A program made the position numbers and the translations under genes. Positions 6,391 through 14,867 of a stretch of DNA of 50,015 nucleotides are shown here, in pieces. The stretch comes from Oceanisphaera marina (GTDB lineage Bacteria > Pseudomonadota > Gammaproteobacteria > Enterobacterales > Aeromonadaceae): contig NZ_BMKE01000024.1 of assembly GCF_014643915.1 (NCBI RefSeq), positions 1 to 50,015 on the forward strand, given 5' to 3'. The stretch's first letter is position 1; the number at the start of each line of letters is the position of its first letter. The notes beneath the pieces were generated by a model that saw nothing but the letters and a program-made list of their open reading frames with translations, had not been told where the DNA came from and searched no databases.

Positions 6391-8496
6391 TCAGCTTCCT
6401 GTTTGAGGTATGGCTTTTCCTAACTCCTGGGTGAAGGGCGGTAACGCCTGAAGCAGTGCCGGGCCATATCGGCGGCTGATCAGCCGTTTATCCAGCAATA
6501 CAATACGACCACTGTCGGTTTCGGTCCGTAATAAGCGCCCACATGCCTGAATGAGCTTGCGTGACGCTTCGGGCAGGGCAAGCTGCATAAAAGGATTGCC
6601 GCCGCAAAGCGTAATCCACTCGGCCATGGCTTCTTCCACTGGCGAGGTAGGTACCGCAAACGGCAATTTGGTAATAATCAGGTTGGTTAAATAATGGCCG
6701 GGTAAATCCAGACCTTCGGCAAAACTGCCGGTACCAAACAGTACGCTGGGTTGCTTGCCATCACACTTCACTTTATGTAATTGCAACAAGGCCTGGCGGC
6801 TGGCTTCACCCTGCACCAGCAGCGAATGGCCCTGAGCTCTTAATGCAACGGCCGCTTGTTTCATTTGTCGATAAGAAGAAAACAGTACCAGGCTGGCGGC
6901 CTGATCTTGTAACCAGAAGGGAATTTGCGTGGCGAGCAACTCATCGAAGTCCTGGCTGGTCGGCTCGCAGGTCAACTCGGGGATAACCAGGCGGGCACTG
7001 GCGTAGTCAAACGGTGAATTGAGACGTAAATAGTGGCTGCCATCGTCTGCGCGCAAGCCCACGGCACGACGAAAATAGCCAAAATCATTCAGCGCCGTCA
7101 GGGTAGCAGATACCATGATGACGGCCGCCGCCCGAGACCAGCACCATTGCTCCAATAAGTGACCCACCGCCAAGGGCGTTACGCACAGCAAGATTTCCTG
7201 TTTATCTTTTGGGTCAAGCTCCAGCCAACGCGCCGGTGGTGTGTGTTTGGGGCCAGGGGCACGCAGTAATAATGCACAACCATCACGCAGTTGTTCGCCC
7301 TGAAGCTGCTGCTGGCTGATCATGGCCAATGCTGCTTCAATGGCAGCAGCCTGAGAGGGTTTCAGTTTAAGCTGTTCGGCAAGCTGGCTATTAACGGGCC
7401 CCAGCGCCCGACAAAAGGTCTGGCTGTCTTCTTTTAGCGTGCTTAAGGTCTCATCCAGGCCACAGGGTAAATCACCCGGGCTAAACCGCAGACAACCCTG
7501 GTCATCGGTACGCAAGTCCTGGCGCTGCAGGGCCGAGAACAGTTGGCGATATACCTGGTTGAGGGCGGGAATAAGCTGGCTTGAACTGTGCTGTAGTTTA
7601 CCGATGGCGGCCTGGCCGTCGGCTCCCAGCAAATCATTCAACTTGCTTTGCCATTTGTTGAATTGTTCCAGCGACCGGCGAAGCTGGCGCAAAGGCAAGC
7701 GTGCCGAGCCCTGATCTCGGGCAACCGCTGCAATATGATGGGCTTCATCCAGTATATACAAGCACTGTTCTGGTTCGGGCAGCACTATGCCGCCGCCCAT
7801 GCTTAAATCTGCCAGCAGCAGGGCGTGATTCACCACTATTACATCCGCCTGTTCCAGCTCGGCCCGCGCCAGATGAAAGGGACAGTGCTGATGGCCCAGC
7901 ATGGGCTGACAGCTATGACGTTCAGCTTGCACTTGCTGCCACAGTATGGCGTCAATGGGGGTTGGCCAGCTGTCGCGATCGCCTTGCCAGCTTTTATCGC
8001 TGTACGATTGCCACATGTCTGCCAACTGAGTTTGCTGGTGCGTCGTTAAGGGGGCCGCAGTTGTAGCTCCAGGTCCAAATAACTCGGTTTGTGACACGCC
8101 ACCGGCCAAGTCCGATAACCGCCGGGCACAGCAGTAACGTGCACGACCTTTAGCCAATGCAAAGCGAAAGCCGGGTTGGCAATGAGGTAAAAACAACGGC
8201 AGATCTTTATCCACCAACTGTTCTTGCAGCGCCAGGGTGGCGGTGGAAATCACCAACTTTTTTTGATTGATGCGTGCCCACGGGATGCCTGCCTGCAAAT
8301 AGGCCAGTGACTTGCCAATGCCGGTGCCAGCTTCGGCGACCAAAATACGTCGGCTTGAGTCGTAACGGCCCAACAACACCTTGCCAATTTCTGCCACCAG
8401 ATAATTCTGTTCTCGTCGCGGTGTAAAACCGGGCAACGCCTGGCTCAGGCGCCGGTAATTCTCGCGCACCAATGTTTGATAATTGCAGCTTGGCAT
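6391..8496 (-). CDS. dinG: DinG-type XPD-like ATP-dependent DNA helicase
   Basis: A superfamily 2 helicase of 701 aa, close to E. coli DinG (716 aa), which unwinds R-loops, forks and G-quadruplexes in repair. Walker A AEAGTGIGKS is at residues 55-63, the STATLALQEQL motif near 84, the DEAH box at 250-253 and the arginine-finger motif QACGRLLRTETDSG near the C-terminus. Iron-sulfur ligands are unusual: Cys122 and Cys123 are adjacent, then Cys196 and Cys205; the Cys lying between the last two in E. coli DinG is absent. No LexA box is visible upstream, unlike E. coli dinG. YoaA is the alternative paralogue, but the C-terminal region resembles DinG more. Confidence 0.85.
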   Translation of the reverse strand: MPSCNYQTLVRENYRRLSQALPGFTPRREQNYLVAEIGKVLLGRYDSSRRILVAEAGTGIGKSLAYLQAGIPWARINQKKLVISTATLALQEQLVDKDLPLFLPHCQPGFRFALAKGRARYCCARRLSDLAGGVSQTELFGPGATTAAPLTTHQQTQLADMWQSYSDKSWQGDRDSWPTPIDAILWQQVQAERHSCQPMLGHQHCPFHLARAELEQADVIVVNHALLLADLSMGGGIVLPEPEQCLYILDEAHHIAAVARDQGSARLPLRQLRRSLEQFNKWQSKLNDLLGADGQAAIGKLQHSSSQLIPALNQVYRQLFSALQRQDLRTDDQGCLRFSPGDLPCGLDETLSTLKEDSQTFCRALGPVNSQLAEQLKLKPSQAAAIEAALAMISQQQLQGEQLRDGCALLLRAPGPKHTPPARWLELDPKDKQEILLCVTPLAVGHLLEQWCWSRAAAVIMVSATLTALNDFGYFRRAVGLRADDGSHYLRLNSPFDYASARLVIPELTCEPTSQDFDELLATQIPFWLQDQAASLVLFSSYRQMKQAAVALRAQGHSLLVQGEASRQALLQLHKVKCDGKQPSVLFGTGSFAEGLDLPGHYLTNLIITKLPFAVPTSPVEEAMAEWITLCGGNPFMQLALPEASRKLIQACGRLLRTETDSGRIVLLDKRLISRRYGPALLQALPPFTQELGKAIPQTGS

Positions 8497-8797
8497 ATAG
8501 GGATATCTTGATTATGGCTGATACTGAGGCTCAGCATACGTTAATAAAAAGATGATAAACGAGAGGCTAAGTATAGTGACAATAGCGTTTTATACCAGAT
8601 GCAAGCAGCAAGTGAGCAAAAGGTGCTTCTGTTCACGTTTAATAGCGGGGTGAGTCTAATTGTCATAAAAAGTTCCCGCGATTTTGTTGCAAGCTCAAAA
8701 TGTCGATGATAGTCTGCCTGCCATAGTAACGCGATGCGTTGCTAACACAGGGAAAAACAAGGACTTAGTGTTCAATAACAGTAGGCATATAAAAATC
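8497..8797. other. Divergent dinG-porin intergenic region
   Basis: About 300 bp without a gene between the minus-strand helicase and the plus-strand porin. It must hold both promoters. A small dyad tactgaggctcagcata (8520-8536) lies near the helicase start; its spacing does not fit a LexA box. The porin side suggests a long 5' leader, AT-rich just before the start codon, but no specific operator or small RNA could be recognised. Confidence 0.4.
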
Positions 8798-9877
8798 ATG
8801 AAAAAAACGATTCTTGCACTGACTATTCCTGCGCTGTTCGCAACTTCTGCTAGCGCCGTGACCGTATACTCCGACGAAGGCGCCCAGGTAGACATCTACG
8901 GCCGCGTTCAGTACGAAGCTGGTGAAATTGGCCATCAAGGCGACTTTGGCCAAGCCGGTGCTGGTGAAGCCGAAAACTTCGGTGGTGACGGCGAAGCGCG
9001 TCTGGGCGTCAACGTCAAGTACATGCTGAACCAGGATGTTGATCTGATTGGTAAGCTGGAATGGCAGGTTGCCGGTGAGTCCAGCGCTAACGGCCAGTTT
9101 GATTCTCGTTATGCTTGGGCTGGTTTCCGTTTTGTAGACACTACCGAGCTGACCTTTGGTCGCAGCATGGACCCCTATGCTCAAGCACTGTACTACACCG
9201 ATATACTGAATATCTATGGCGGTACTGCTGCTTACGGTGGCGCTATTGGTGATGTAACTAAAGCTCTTGGCTATAAAGCAGCGATCAATGACAAGGTTGA
9301 TGATCAAGTTCTGTTGACCTATGCAGCAAATGGCCTTGATCTTCGCGCAGGTTATGCATTTGCCGATGATCGAAAAAATGATTCTACCAAAGAGAATAAA
9401 GACAATCAGTGGTCTGTCTCTGCCGGCTACACTGCCCCATTTGGTTTGGGCGTGGTAGCTGCTTATGAAGAGCAGCAGTTTGGTAATTTTGGCTTTGCTG
9501 GGCAGGATGATTATCAGCTAGATGCTTGGATTGCTGGTCTGAATTATAGCATTGACGGTTTCTATTTCGCTGCTCTTTATACTGAGCAAGAAATGGATAA
9601 TAATACTAACAATATAGAAACTGAAGGCTACGAACTGCACGCACAATACAGTGTTGACGCCTGGACTCTGTTGGCTCAGTACTCCAAAGAAGATGCAAAT
9701 CTGAATGGTTTCGAGTGGGATAGCATTGACACTATTACTCTGGGTGGTCAGTACGCCCTGACTCCTAAGGCTAAGCTGTATGCCGAGTACGTTATCTCTG
9801 ATTCCGAAACTCTGGATAACAACGGCCTTGTGACTAAAGACGACGTCTTTGGTATGGGCATTCAGTACAACTTCTAA
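8798..9877 (+). CDS. Outer-membrane general porin
   Basis: A trimeric beta-barrel porin of the Gram-negative OmpC/OmpU type, 359 aa. The 21-aa signal peptide MKKTILALTIPALFATSASA precedes a mature start with VDIYGRVQYEAGE; strong alternation of aromatic and small polar residues follows, with segments such as TELTFGRSMDPYA (the loop 3 region) and a terminal strand GMGIQYNF ending in Phe, the BAM recognition signal. ATG 8798 is set by the signal peptide; upstream in-frame codons are in the leader. Codon use is that of a highly expressed gene, and a strong terminator follows. Confidence 0.93.
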   Translation: MKKTILALTIPALFATSASAVTVYSDEGAQVDIYGRVQYEAGEIGHQGDFGQAGAGEAENFGGDGEARLGVNVKYMLNQDVDLIGKLEWQVAGESSANGQFDSRYAWAGFRFVDTTELTFGRSMDPYAQALYYTDILNIYGGTAAYGGAIGDVTKALGYKAAINDKVDDQVLLTYAANGLDLRAGYAFADDRKNDSTKENKDNQWSVSAGYTAPFGLGVVAAYEEQQFGNFGFAGQDDYQLDAWIAGLNYSIDGFYFAALYTEQEMDNNTNNIETEGYELHAQYSVDAWTLLAQYSKEDANLNGFEWDSIDTITLGGQYALTPKAKLYAEYVISDSETLDNNGLVTKDDVFGMGIQYNF

Positions 9878-9904
9878 TGTAGCTTAAGCTAAATTAGAAG
9901 TATT

Positions 9905-9928
9905 AAAGCCGGCGCAAGCCGGCTTTTT
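9905..9928 (+). terminator. Intrinsic terminator of the porin gene
   Basis: A nine-base-pair stem aaagccggc / gccggcttt closed by a GCAA tetraloop, with a T-run, 28 bp after the porin stop. Confidence 0.93.
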
Positions 9929-9945
9929 AGTGTCTGATTTTTAGA

Positions 9946-9972
9946 GCGAGTGAAGCGTAAAGAGTGAAGGGA
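9946..9972. repeat. 'gagtgaagcgtaaagagtgaaggg' repeat copy
   Basis: The words gcgagtgaagcgtaaag and agagtgaaggg recur almost identically just before mukF (37706-37731), where they are followed by their inverted complement. A short fragment (cccttcaccct) also lies before the end of pfkA near 33905. This copy lies between the porin terminator and the DksA-like gene. Confidence 0.6.
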
Positions 9973-10007
9973 GCAAGCAATCCTAACGCTTGTGGAACCT
10001 TGTCAGC

Positions 10008-10376
10008 TTAAAGCTTCCAGCTTCCTTGCTGTGTTGCTAGATATTTTTGCTCGCAGGGCGTGCAGCGTTGACGGCAGGGATCTTGATATAGCTGCTCAAA
10101 GGTTAACTCGGCTTCACAATCGCTACACAGGCCATATAAACCGAGCTGTTGCTGGCATAGCGCCGCATCAAGTTGCTTTAGCTGTTTGATGTGCGGCTGC
10201 AGTTGTGGCCAGGCAGCTAATGTAGACAAATCGGCCCATTCATCAGGCGATAGCTGCTCGAGTTGCAGAGCCAGGTTGCCATCTAGCGCCTGCACTGCCT
10301 GCAAAAATGCCAGGCGTCGACGGCTCGCTTCGGCCAACAGGCGTTCTTGCAGTTGAGATTTCAATACGCTGCTCAT
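10008..10376 (-). CDS. DksA/TraR family zinc-finger protein
   Basis: A 122-aa protein with an N-terminal helical part and a C-terminal C4 zinc finger, CSDC-x17-CTPC, the exact spacing of DksA/TraR. The preceding LGLYGLCSDCEAEL and following PCRQRCTPCEQKYL are family hallmarks. It is shorter than DksA (151 aa), so it is a DksA paralogue (YbiI or TraR-like) that may modulate RNA polymerase through the secondary channel. The coiled-coil tip acidic pair of DksA is not obvious. The gene lies 69 bp downstream of dusC on the same strand and may be co-transcribed with it. Confidence 0.85.
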   Translation of the reverse strand: MSSVLKSQLQERLLAEASRRRLAFLQAVQALDGNLALQLEQLSPDEWADLSTLAAWPQLQPHIKQLKQLDAALCQQQLGLYGLCSDCEAELTFEQLYQDPCRQRCTPCEQKYLATQQGSWKL

Positions 10377-10445
10377 GATGCATTCCCAAAAACTGAATAT
10401 GATCAGCAGTATAAAGCGGGCTGTTGTAGTGCATTATGACGTAAA

Positions 10446-11375
10446 TCAAACTGCGGCTAGAGTCTGGCGAATGTCATCGGTATGTTTCAGAGTACGCACC
10501 TGGCCAAATAAGCTTTGCGCTTGTGGGTACTGCAGCTTTAAAAAATTCAGCCATTGCTTGATGCGATTAGGGTAATAAATACTTTTATTGCCTTCTACTT
10601 CCAGCGCCGAATAATCCAGTAACAGCTCAATCACCTGCTCCCAGCTCATGGAGGCGGCACCGTGTTTAATGGTAGCTGCCAGGTTGGGCAGCGCCAGCGC
10701 ACCTCGGCCCAGCATCACATCGCGACACCCGCTTTGTGTCTGGGCAAGCGTTGCTTGATCGGCGTTCCAGATTTCACCATTGATGATCACCGGAATAGCC
10801 AGCGCAGCGCGAATATCTGCCACCAAGGGCCAGTAAGCCGGTGGGCGATAGCCGTCGCGCTTGCTGCGCGCGTGTACGGCCAGCTCGCTCACGCCGCCCT
10901 CGGCCAGTGCCTGACTGTTTTCCAGATACGAGTCTCTGTCTTCCAGCCCCAGGCGGATTTTGGCGCTCACCGGCAAATGCGCGGGTACGGCGGCACGCAC
11001 CGCTTTGGCAATGCGATAGAGCTGTTCGCTGTCTCCTAGCAAGGCGGCGCCGCCGCGATGCTTGTTCACGGTTTTGGCGGGGCAGCCAAAATTCAGATCT
11101 ATGCCTTCGGCCCCCAACAGGCAGGCTTGTTCGGCATTTTCCGCCAGCCAGTCGGGCTCCTGGCCCAACAGCTGAATGCGCACTGGTGTACCGGATGGAG
11201 TACGACAACCCTGGTGTAGTTCGGGACACAGGCGATAAAACACTTTCGGCGGCAGGCGCATATCCACCACGCGAATAAACTCGGTCACGCACAGGTCGAA
11301 GGGGTTGATGCGGGTAAGCAAGTCCCGCATCAGGTGATCCAGTACCCCTTCCATCGGGGCCAATATCAAGCGCAT
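10446..11375 (-). CDS. dusC: tRNA-dihydrouridine(16) synthase DusC
   Basis: An FMN-dependent enzyme that reduces uridine 16 of tRNA. 309 aa. The N-terminal LILAPMEGVLDHLMRDLL, the catalytic Cys98 in DLNFGCPAKTVNKHRGGA, the VSAKIRLGLED motif and the FMN phosphate-binding VIINGEIWN / DVMLGRGALALPNL motifs are all present. The MRLILAPMEGV start at 11375 matches E. coli DusC; the open frame continues upstream without conservation. The DusC subgroup is inferred from the C-terminal region (SIYYPNRIKQWLNFLK). Confidence 0.93.
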   Translation of the reverse strand: MRLILAPMEGVLDHLMRDLLTRINPFDLCVTEFIRVVDMRLPPKVFYRLCPELHQGCRTPSGTPVRIQLLGQEPDWLAENAEQACLLGAEGIDLNFGCPAKTVNKHRGGAALLGDSEQLYRIAKAVRAAVPAHLPVSAKIRLGLEDRDSYLENSQALAEGGVSELAVHARSKRDGYRPPAYWPLVADIRAALAIPVIINGEIWNADQATLAQTQSGCRDVMLGRGALALPNLAATIKHGAASMSWEQVIELLLDYSALEVEGNKSIYYPNRIKQWLNFLKLQYPQAQSLFGQVRTLKHTDDIRQTLAAV

Positions 11376-11464
11376 AGCGTTGTAAACTACCTGAATAAAC
11401 AAAGGCGCGATTGTAACAGATTTACCCTGCGGGGAGCGGTACACCAGAAATAAACCAAACGTCT

Positions 11465-11562
11465 TTTATAGCCAGCGTTTTAGCTGTTGCCCCTGCGGAG
11501 CAGGATGATTTTAAAGCCACCCTGCTAACGCAGGGCCAGCAGCTAAAGCGCTGGACTACAGG
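11465..11562. repeat. Double-hairpin repeat, a full copy facing a degenerate inverted copy
   Basis: At 11521-11562 lies the element with two hairpins: cctgctaacgcagg and then ccagcagctaaagcgctgg, ending ctacagg. A degenerate copy in the opposite orientation (about 11467-11504, gccagcgttttagctgttgc and following) precedes it, so the two form a BIME-like inverted pair. Full copies also occur at 17125-17165 and, inverted, at 35946-35985. It lies upstream of dusC and downstream of the hydroxylase operon. Confidence 0.85.
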
Positions 11563-11609
11563 GGTGTGTGTTTTGTTTTTTGCCGTCATCCTGACGAACA
11601 TTAAAATTT

Positions 11610-11720
11610 GGGGACTGGGGACTGGGGACTGGGGACTGGGGACTGGGGAATGGGGACTGGGGATTAGGGATTAGGGATTGGGGATTAGGGTATATTTTCC
11701 CCATTCCCCATTCCCCATTC
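11610..11720. repeat. G-rich heptad array facing a C-rich heptad array
   Basis: From 11610 to about 11690 the unit is ggggact, shifting to ggggaat, ggggatt and agggatt. After a short AT-rich spacer, three ccccatt units (11699-11720) follow as the inverse. Units are 7 bp with four-G runs, so the plus strand could form G-quadruplexes or pair with the C-rich part. The array lies 16 bp downstream of the stop of the minus-strand hydroxylase operon. Comparable CCCCA(A/G)T heptads are known as STRR in filamentous cyanobacteria. Confidence 0.9.
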
Positions 11721-11736
11721 ACGATATTCCCCTGTT

Positions 11737-12528
11737 TTATTTGCGTCGAAATGGTTGTAGCAACAATCGGTGCAGGCGCAGCTCGCCGGGCTCGCGAAAC
11801 TGCTTAAGGCCTATGGTCATGCCAAGCTGGCCGGCTTGAGGTTGGGCTTGATAAGTACCGAACAGGCGATCCCACCAGGGCAGATTAAAACCGAAGTTGC
11901 TGTCGGTCTCACGTGGGATCACCGAATGGTGCACGCGGTGCATATCCGGCGTAACTAGTAGCAATCTCAGCATAGTATCCAGCCGTTTTGGCAGCCGGAT
12001 ATTGCCGTGATTAAACATGGCGGTCGCGTTAAGCAAGACTTCGAACAAGAGCACGGCCAAGGCAGGCGCGCCGAGCAGGATAACGGCCGCCAATTTGAGC
12101 AGCATGGACAGCACAATCTCGAACGGGTGAAAACGCAGGCCGGTGGTCACGTCGAATTCCAGATCTGCATGATGTACGCGGTGCAAACGCCACAGCCAGG
12201 GCAGGGCGTGAAACAGACGATGTTGCCAATAGATAAGTAAATCGAGCGCCAACATCGATAACAGCAGACTAAACCAAAAAGGCACTGGCCACAGGTTCAA
12301 AAGCCCCCAGTCGTGCTCGCTGGCAAGCAAAGCGGCGCCTACCGCCGCCAGCGGAAAAAACAGCCGCAGCAACAGTGTATTAATGACCACCAATAACAAG
12401 TTATTGGGCCAACGCGTCAGGCGACCAATGTGCTGAGGCCGGCGCGGCGCCCAGCACTCCCACAGCATCATCACCATCAGCACACCGGCAAAGCAGCCCA
12501 GCCGGATCCAGGGCTCGTACTCAAACAT
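11737..12528 (-). CDS. Sterol desaturase / fatty acid hydroxylase superfamily membrane protein
   Basis: A di-iron membrane oxidase type of 263 aa with four to five hydrophobic segments. The three His clusters of the superfamily are present: HRLFH (residues about 107-111), HRVHH (about 120-124) and MHRVHH late in the chain, with a further FHPFE. These bind two iron ions that hydroxylate or desaturate a lipid-like substrate, which cannot be named here. Its ATG (12528) overlaps the previous gene's stop by 8 nt, so it is the last gene of the sigma-arsS operon, translationally coupled. Substrate linkage to the arsenosugar-type genes is an inference. Confidence 0.87.
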   Translation of the reverse strand: MFEYEPWIRLGCFAGVLMVMMLWECWAPRRPQHIGRLTRWPNNLLLVVINTLLLRLFFPLAAVGAALLASEHDWGLLNLWPVPFWFSLLLSMLALDLLIYWQHRLFHALPWLWRLHRVHHADLEFDVTTGLRFHPFEIVLSMLLKLAAVILLGAPALAVLLFEVLLNATAMFNHGNIRLPKRLDTMLRLLLVTPDMHRVHHSVIPRETDSNFGFNLPWWDRLFGTYQAQPQAGQLGMTIGLKQFREPGELRLHRLLLQPFRRK

Positions 12529-13174
12529 GATGGCTGGCCTCCGTGATGGGGGTCTGCAGCGCCTTTACCCAGCTGGCCGTTAGCCACAGCAAATCTTGTG
12601 GTTCGTCAATGTCCTGCAATTGTTCAGCCCGTTGATAGCGCCAGCCTAATGCCGCCAATCGCGTTTGGGTAAGCGCTGCTACCTGAGGCGTACTCCAGGG
12701 CATGTCGGTAAATAAATGCGGGTTAAACTGGCGCAACCCCAGCAGGGCATAGCCGCCATCCCGGGTGGGATGCAGCACCGCATCCAGCGAGCTCAGGCAC
12801 CGGGCTGAGTGGCGTAACAGCTCAGGTGACAGTTGCGGGCAGTCGGTGCCAACCAGCAAGACTTGCTGCGCGCCATGATCTACCAGGGCGCGATGTGCGG
12901 CTCGGGCCATGCGGCATCCTAAATCGCCCTCGCCCTGGTGACTGAGCTCAAGGGCCAGTGGCAGATTAATGTCTGCCCACTCCGGGTGGTTGAGTGATGG
13001 GCTCATGCACAGCTCTACCGGCCCGATTGCGGCGCCCAGGCAGGCATCTACCGTGCTGGTCAGCATGTGGCGTGCCAGTCTTGCGGCCCCCTCGGCGCCC
13101 AGCACCGACATCAGCCGGGTTTTGGCCCGGCCAGCCACCGGCGCCTTGGCAAAAATAATGATGCGAGTGCTCAA
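12521..13174 (-). CDS. TIGR04282-type glycosyltransferase (arsenosugar cluster family)
   Basis: A nucleotidyl-/glycosyltransferase-A fold protein of 217 aa, usually annotated 'arsenosugar biosynthesis glycosyltransferase'. The N-terminal IIIFAKAPVAGRAKTRL motif (nucleotide binding), GEGDLGCRMARA, the VLLVGTDCPQLSPELL DXD-like region and DAVLHPTRDGGYALLGL are all family signatures. The start is a TTG at 13174 (LSTRIIIF): AGGAGG lies five bases upstream, and the TTG overlaps the preceding gene's stop (TTGA). Earlier in-frame codons lie inside the upstream gene. It is coupled at both ends with its neighbours. Confidence 0.88.
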   Translation of the reverse strand: MSTRIIIFAKAPVAGRAKTRLMSVLGAEGAARLARHMLTSTVDACLGAAIGPVELCMSPSLNHPEWADINLPLALELSHQGEGDLGCRMARAAHRALVDHGAQQVLLVGTDCPQLSPELLRHSARCLSSLDAVLHPTRDGGYALLGLRQFNPHLFTDMPWSTPQVAALTQTRLAALGWRYQRAEQLQDIDEPQDLLWLTASWVKALQTPITEASHHV

Positions 13175-13836
13175 TGATACCTCCTGGCCAGCTGGCTGGG
13201 GCAGGCGCCACGCCAGTAGGCAAAACGCAACCGCCACATCAGCCAAATAGTGCGCCACACGCCGTTTTGCTCCCAGCGTCGGCCCGAGGTGACTACTTTT
13301 TGCTTTAAACAGGCAGGAGACCCCAGGTGCTTCAACCGCTGACTGAGGGCGATATCTTCCATCAAATCCTGCTCGGGAAAGCCGCCCACAGCACTAAAGG
13401 TCTCGCGGCGTATAAACAACGCCTGATCGCCGGTGGCAATGCCCGATAGCCGTGAACGCCAGTTCATCATAAAGCCGATCACCTTCAGCATCGGATGTTG
13501 CCCGCTAATGATCACATCAAATCGCCCCCAGTCATGCCGTGCCAGTGCTGAGCGGATCACAGGCTCAACGTTGGCCGGTAGCCGAGTGTCGGCGTGCAGG
13601 AATAGCAGATAATCGCCGCTTGCCTGTTTGGCACCCAGATTCATCTGTCGAGCCCGGCCGGCAGCAGTATTAAGCACGGTAGCGCCGTACTGCCCGGCAA
13701 TGGCCACAGAGTCATCAATACTGCCACCATCGACCACAATCAGCTCGGCATCGGAGGTACTGTGCTGAAGTGCCGACAAGGTGGCAGGCAAGGCCCGGGC
13801 CTCGTTCAGTATGGGTATGATAATCGACAGCGTCAT
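13171..13836 (-). CDS. TIGR04283-type family 2 glycosyltransferase (arsenosugar cluster family)
   Basis: A GT-A family 2 glycosyltransferase, 221 aa. It has LSIIIPILNEARALPATL at the N-terminus, the VVDGGSIDDS motif, the GRARQMNLGAKQASGDYLLFLHADT segment with the DXD-like HADT metal site, and GGFPEQDLMEDIALSQRLK near the C-terminus. The ATG at 13836 overlaps the arsS stop (ATGA), and its own stop overlaps the next gene's TTG, which indicates translational coupling. In known clusters it acts with ArsS and a TIGR04282 protein; the real acceptor is uncertain. Confidence 0.9.
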   Translation of the reverse strand: MTLSIIIPILNEARALPATLSALQHSTSDAELIVVDGGSIDDSVAIAGQYGATVLNTAAGRARQMNLGAKQASGDYLLFLHADTRLPANVEPVIRSALARHDWGRFDVIISGQHPMLKVIGFMMNWRSRLSGIATGDQALFIRRETFSAVGGFPEQDLMEDIALSQRLKHLGSPACLKQKVVTSGRRWEQNGVWRTIWLMWRLRFAYWRGACPSQLARRYH

Positions 13837-14819
13837 GAGGCGCTTGATTCGTCGCGCAGGGCGCCGCCGCAGCTGCTGCCCTGGCCGGCGGTACAACCAT
13901 AGCAGTGCTCGGCTACCCGTATCGGTTGCCCGGCGAGATCTCGATGCAGCAGATCTCGCAAATGGGGGCGAGCGTCTTCGTCTGTGGCACTGGGCAACCG
14001 CAGTGCCAGCTGTTGATTAAAATCGCAATCATACAAGTAGCCTTGCCAGTCCACACTGACCAGATTTCGGCACATCAGGTTTGCCAGATTATCGGCAGAA
14101 AAATTGTCTTTTAATAATCGCAGATAATCATGAAACTGCCGCTTGGTGATCAGGTAGTCACCAAAGCGCTTGATGGGCATATTGGCCAGCGCAAACAGGT
14201 GGTTAAAGCGAATATCGAAGTGTGCCAGCAGCTCTTGTCGATAAGCGGCCTCCAGCCCCTTCTGCTCGGGTGGTAGGGTGGGCCCCTGTGGGTTGTACAC
14301 CAGATTCAAGACCAGGCCTGAGCCGGGCTGACCATAGCCCAGTTGATTCAGCCGTTGCAAGGCGGCAATGCTTTTATTGAAGGTGCCTTTGCCTCTTTGC
14401 CTATCGACATTTTCCAGCTCGTAGCAGGGCAGTGAAGCGACCACTTCCACCTGTTGCTCGGCTAAAAACTCGGCCAGGGTCTCGTGGCCGGGCTCATATA
14501 AAATGGTGAGGTTGCAGCGGTCTATGACATGTACACCCAGCTGGCGCGCGGCCATCACCACCTCGCGAAAACGCGGGTGCATTTCGGGGGCACCGCCGGT
14601 CAGGTCGAGGGTGCTCAGTGCGCGCGCCTGCAATACGGCGGGAATCAAGGCGAGATTGGCATCATCCATCATCTCGGTACGATGGGGGCCGGCGGCGACA
14701 TGACAATGCACGCACTTCATGTTGCACATGTACCCCAGATTCACCTGCAGCGTGTCCAGGGTATGACGCTTGAGTGCCGGAAAACCGGTTAAGTCGAGTA
14801 GAGGTAGAGTATCTCGCAT
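13833..14819 (-). CDS. arsS: ArsS-type radical SAM protein
   Basis: A radical SAM enzyme of about 328 aa. The cluster-binding triad CNMKCVHC is at residues 32-39 (CxxxCxxC), followed by LDLTGGAPEMHP, the SAM-binding GGAPE-type motif. The conserved VIDRCNLTIL has Cys102 at a site that I recall as a selenocysteine in some family members. The C-terminal DUF3641 region carries the cysteine motif CYGCTAGQGSSCGG, probably an auxiliary cluster or substrate site. Two adjacent ATGs (14822, 14819) are possible; 14819 is better placed after AAGGA. ArsS helps build arsenosugars from methylated arsenic, but no arsM methyltransferase gene lies in the window, so the substrate is uncertain. Confidence 0.9.
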   Translation of the reverse strand: MRDTLPLLDLTGFPALKRHTLDTLQVNLGYMCNMKCVHCHVAAGPHRTEMMDDANLALIPAVLQARALSTLDLTGGAPEMHPRFREVVMAARQLGVHVIDRCNLTILYEPGHETLAEFLAEQQVEVVASLPCYELENVDRQRGKGTFNKSIAALQRLNQLGYGQPGSGLVLNLVYNPQGPTLPPEQKGLEAAYRQELLAHFDIRFNHLFALANMPIKRFGDYLITKRQFHDYLRLLKDNFSADNLANLMCRNLVSVDWQGYLYDCDFNQQLALRLPSATDEDARPHLRDLLHRDLAGQPIRVAEHCYGCTAGQGSSCGGALRDESSAS

Positions 14820-14867
14820 CATGCTTCCTTTATTCAGAGTGCTGCTGGTTGGCACGACTCATCAGTA

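Noticed and set aside
8515-8540. Possible LexA box upstream of dinG (ctgatactgaggctcag)
   Set aside because: The spacing between CTG and CAG is wrong (5 or 11 instead of 10) and the AT core is absent.
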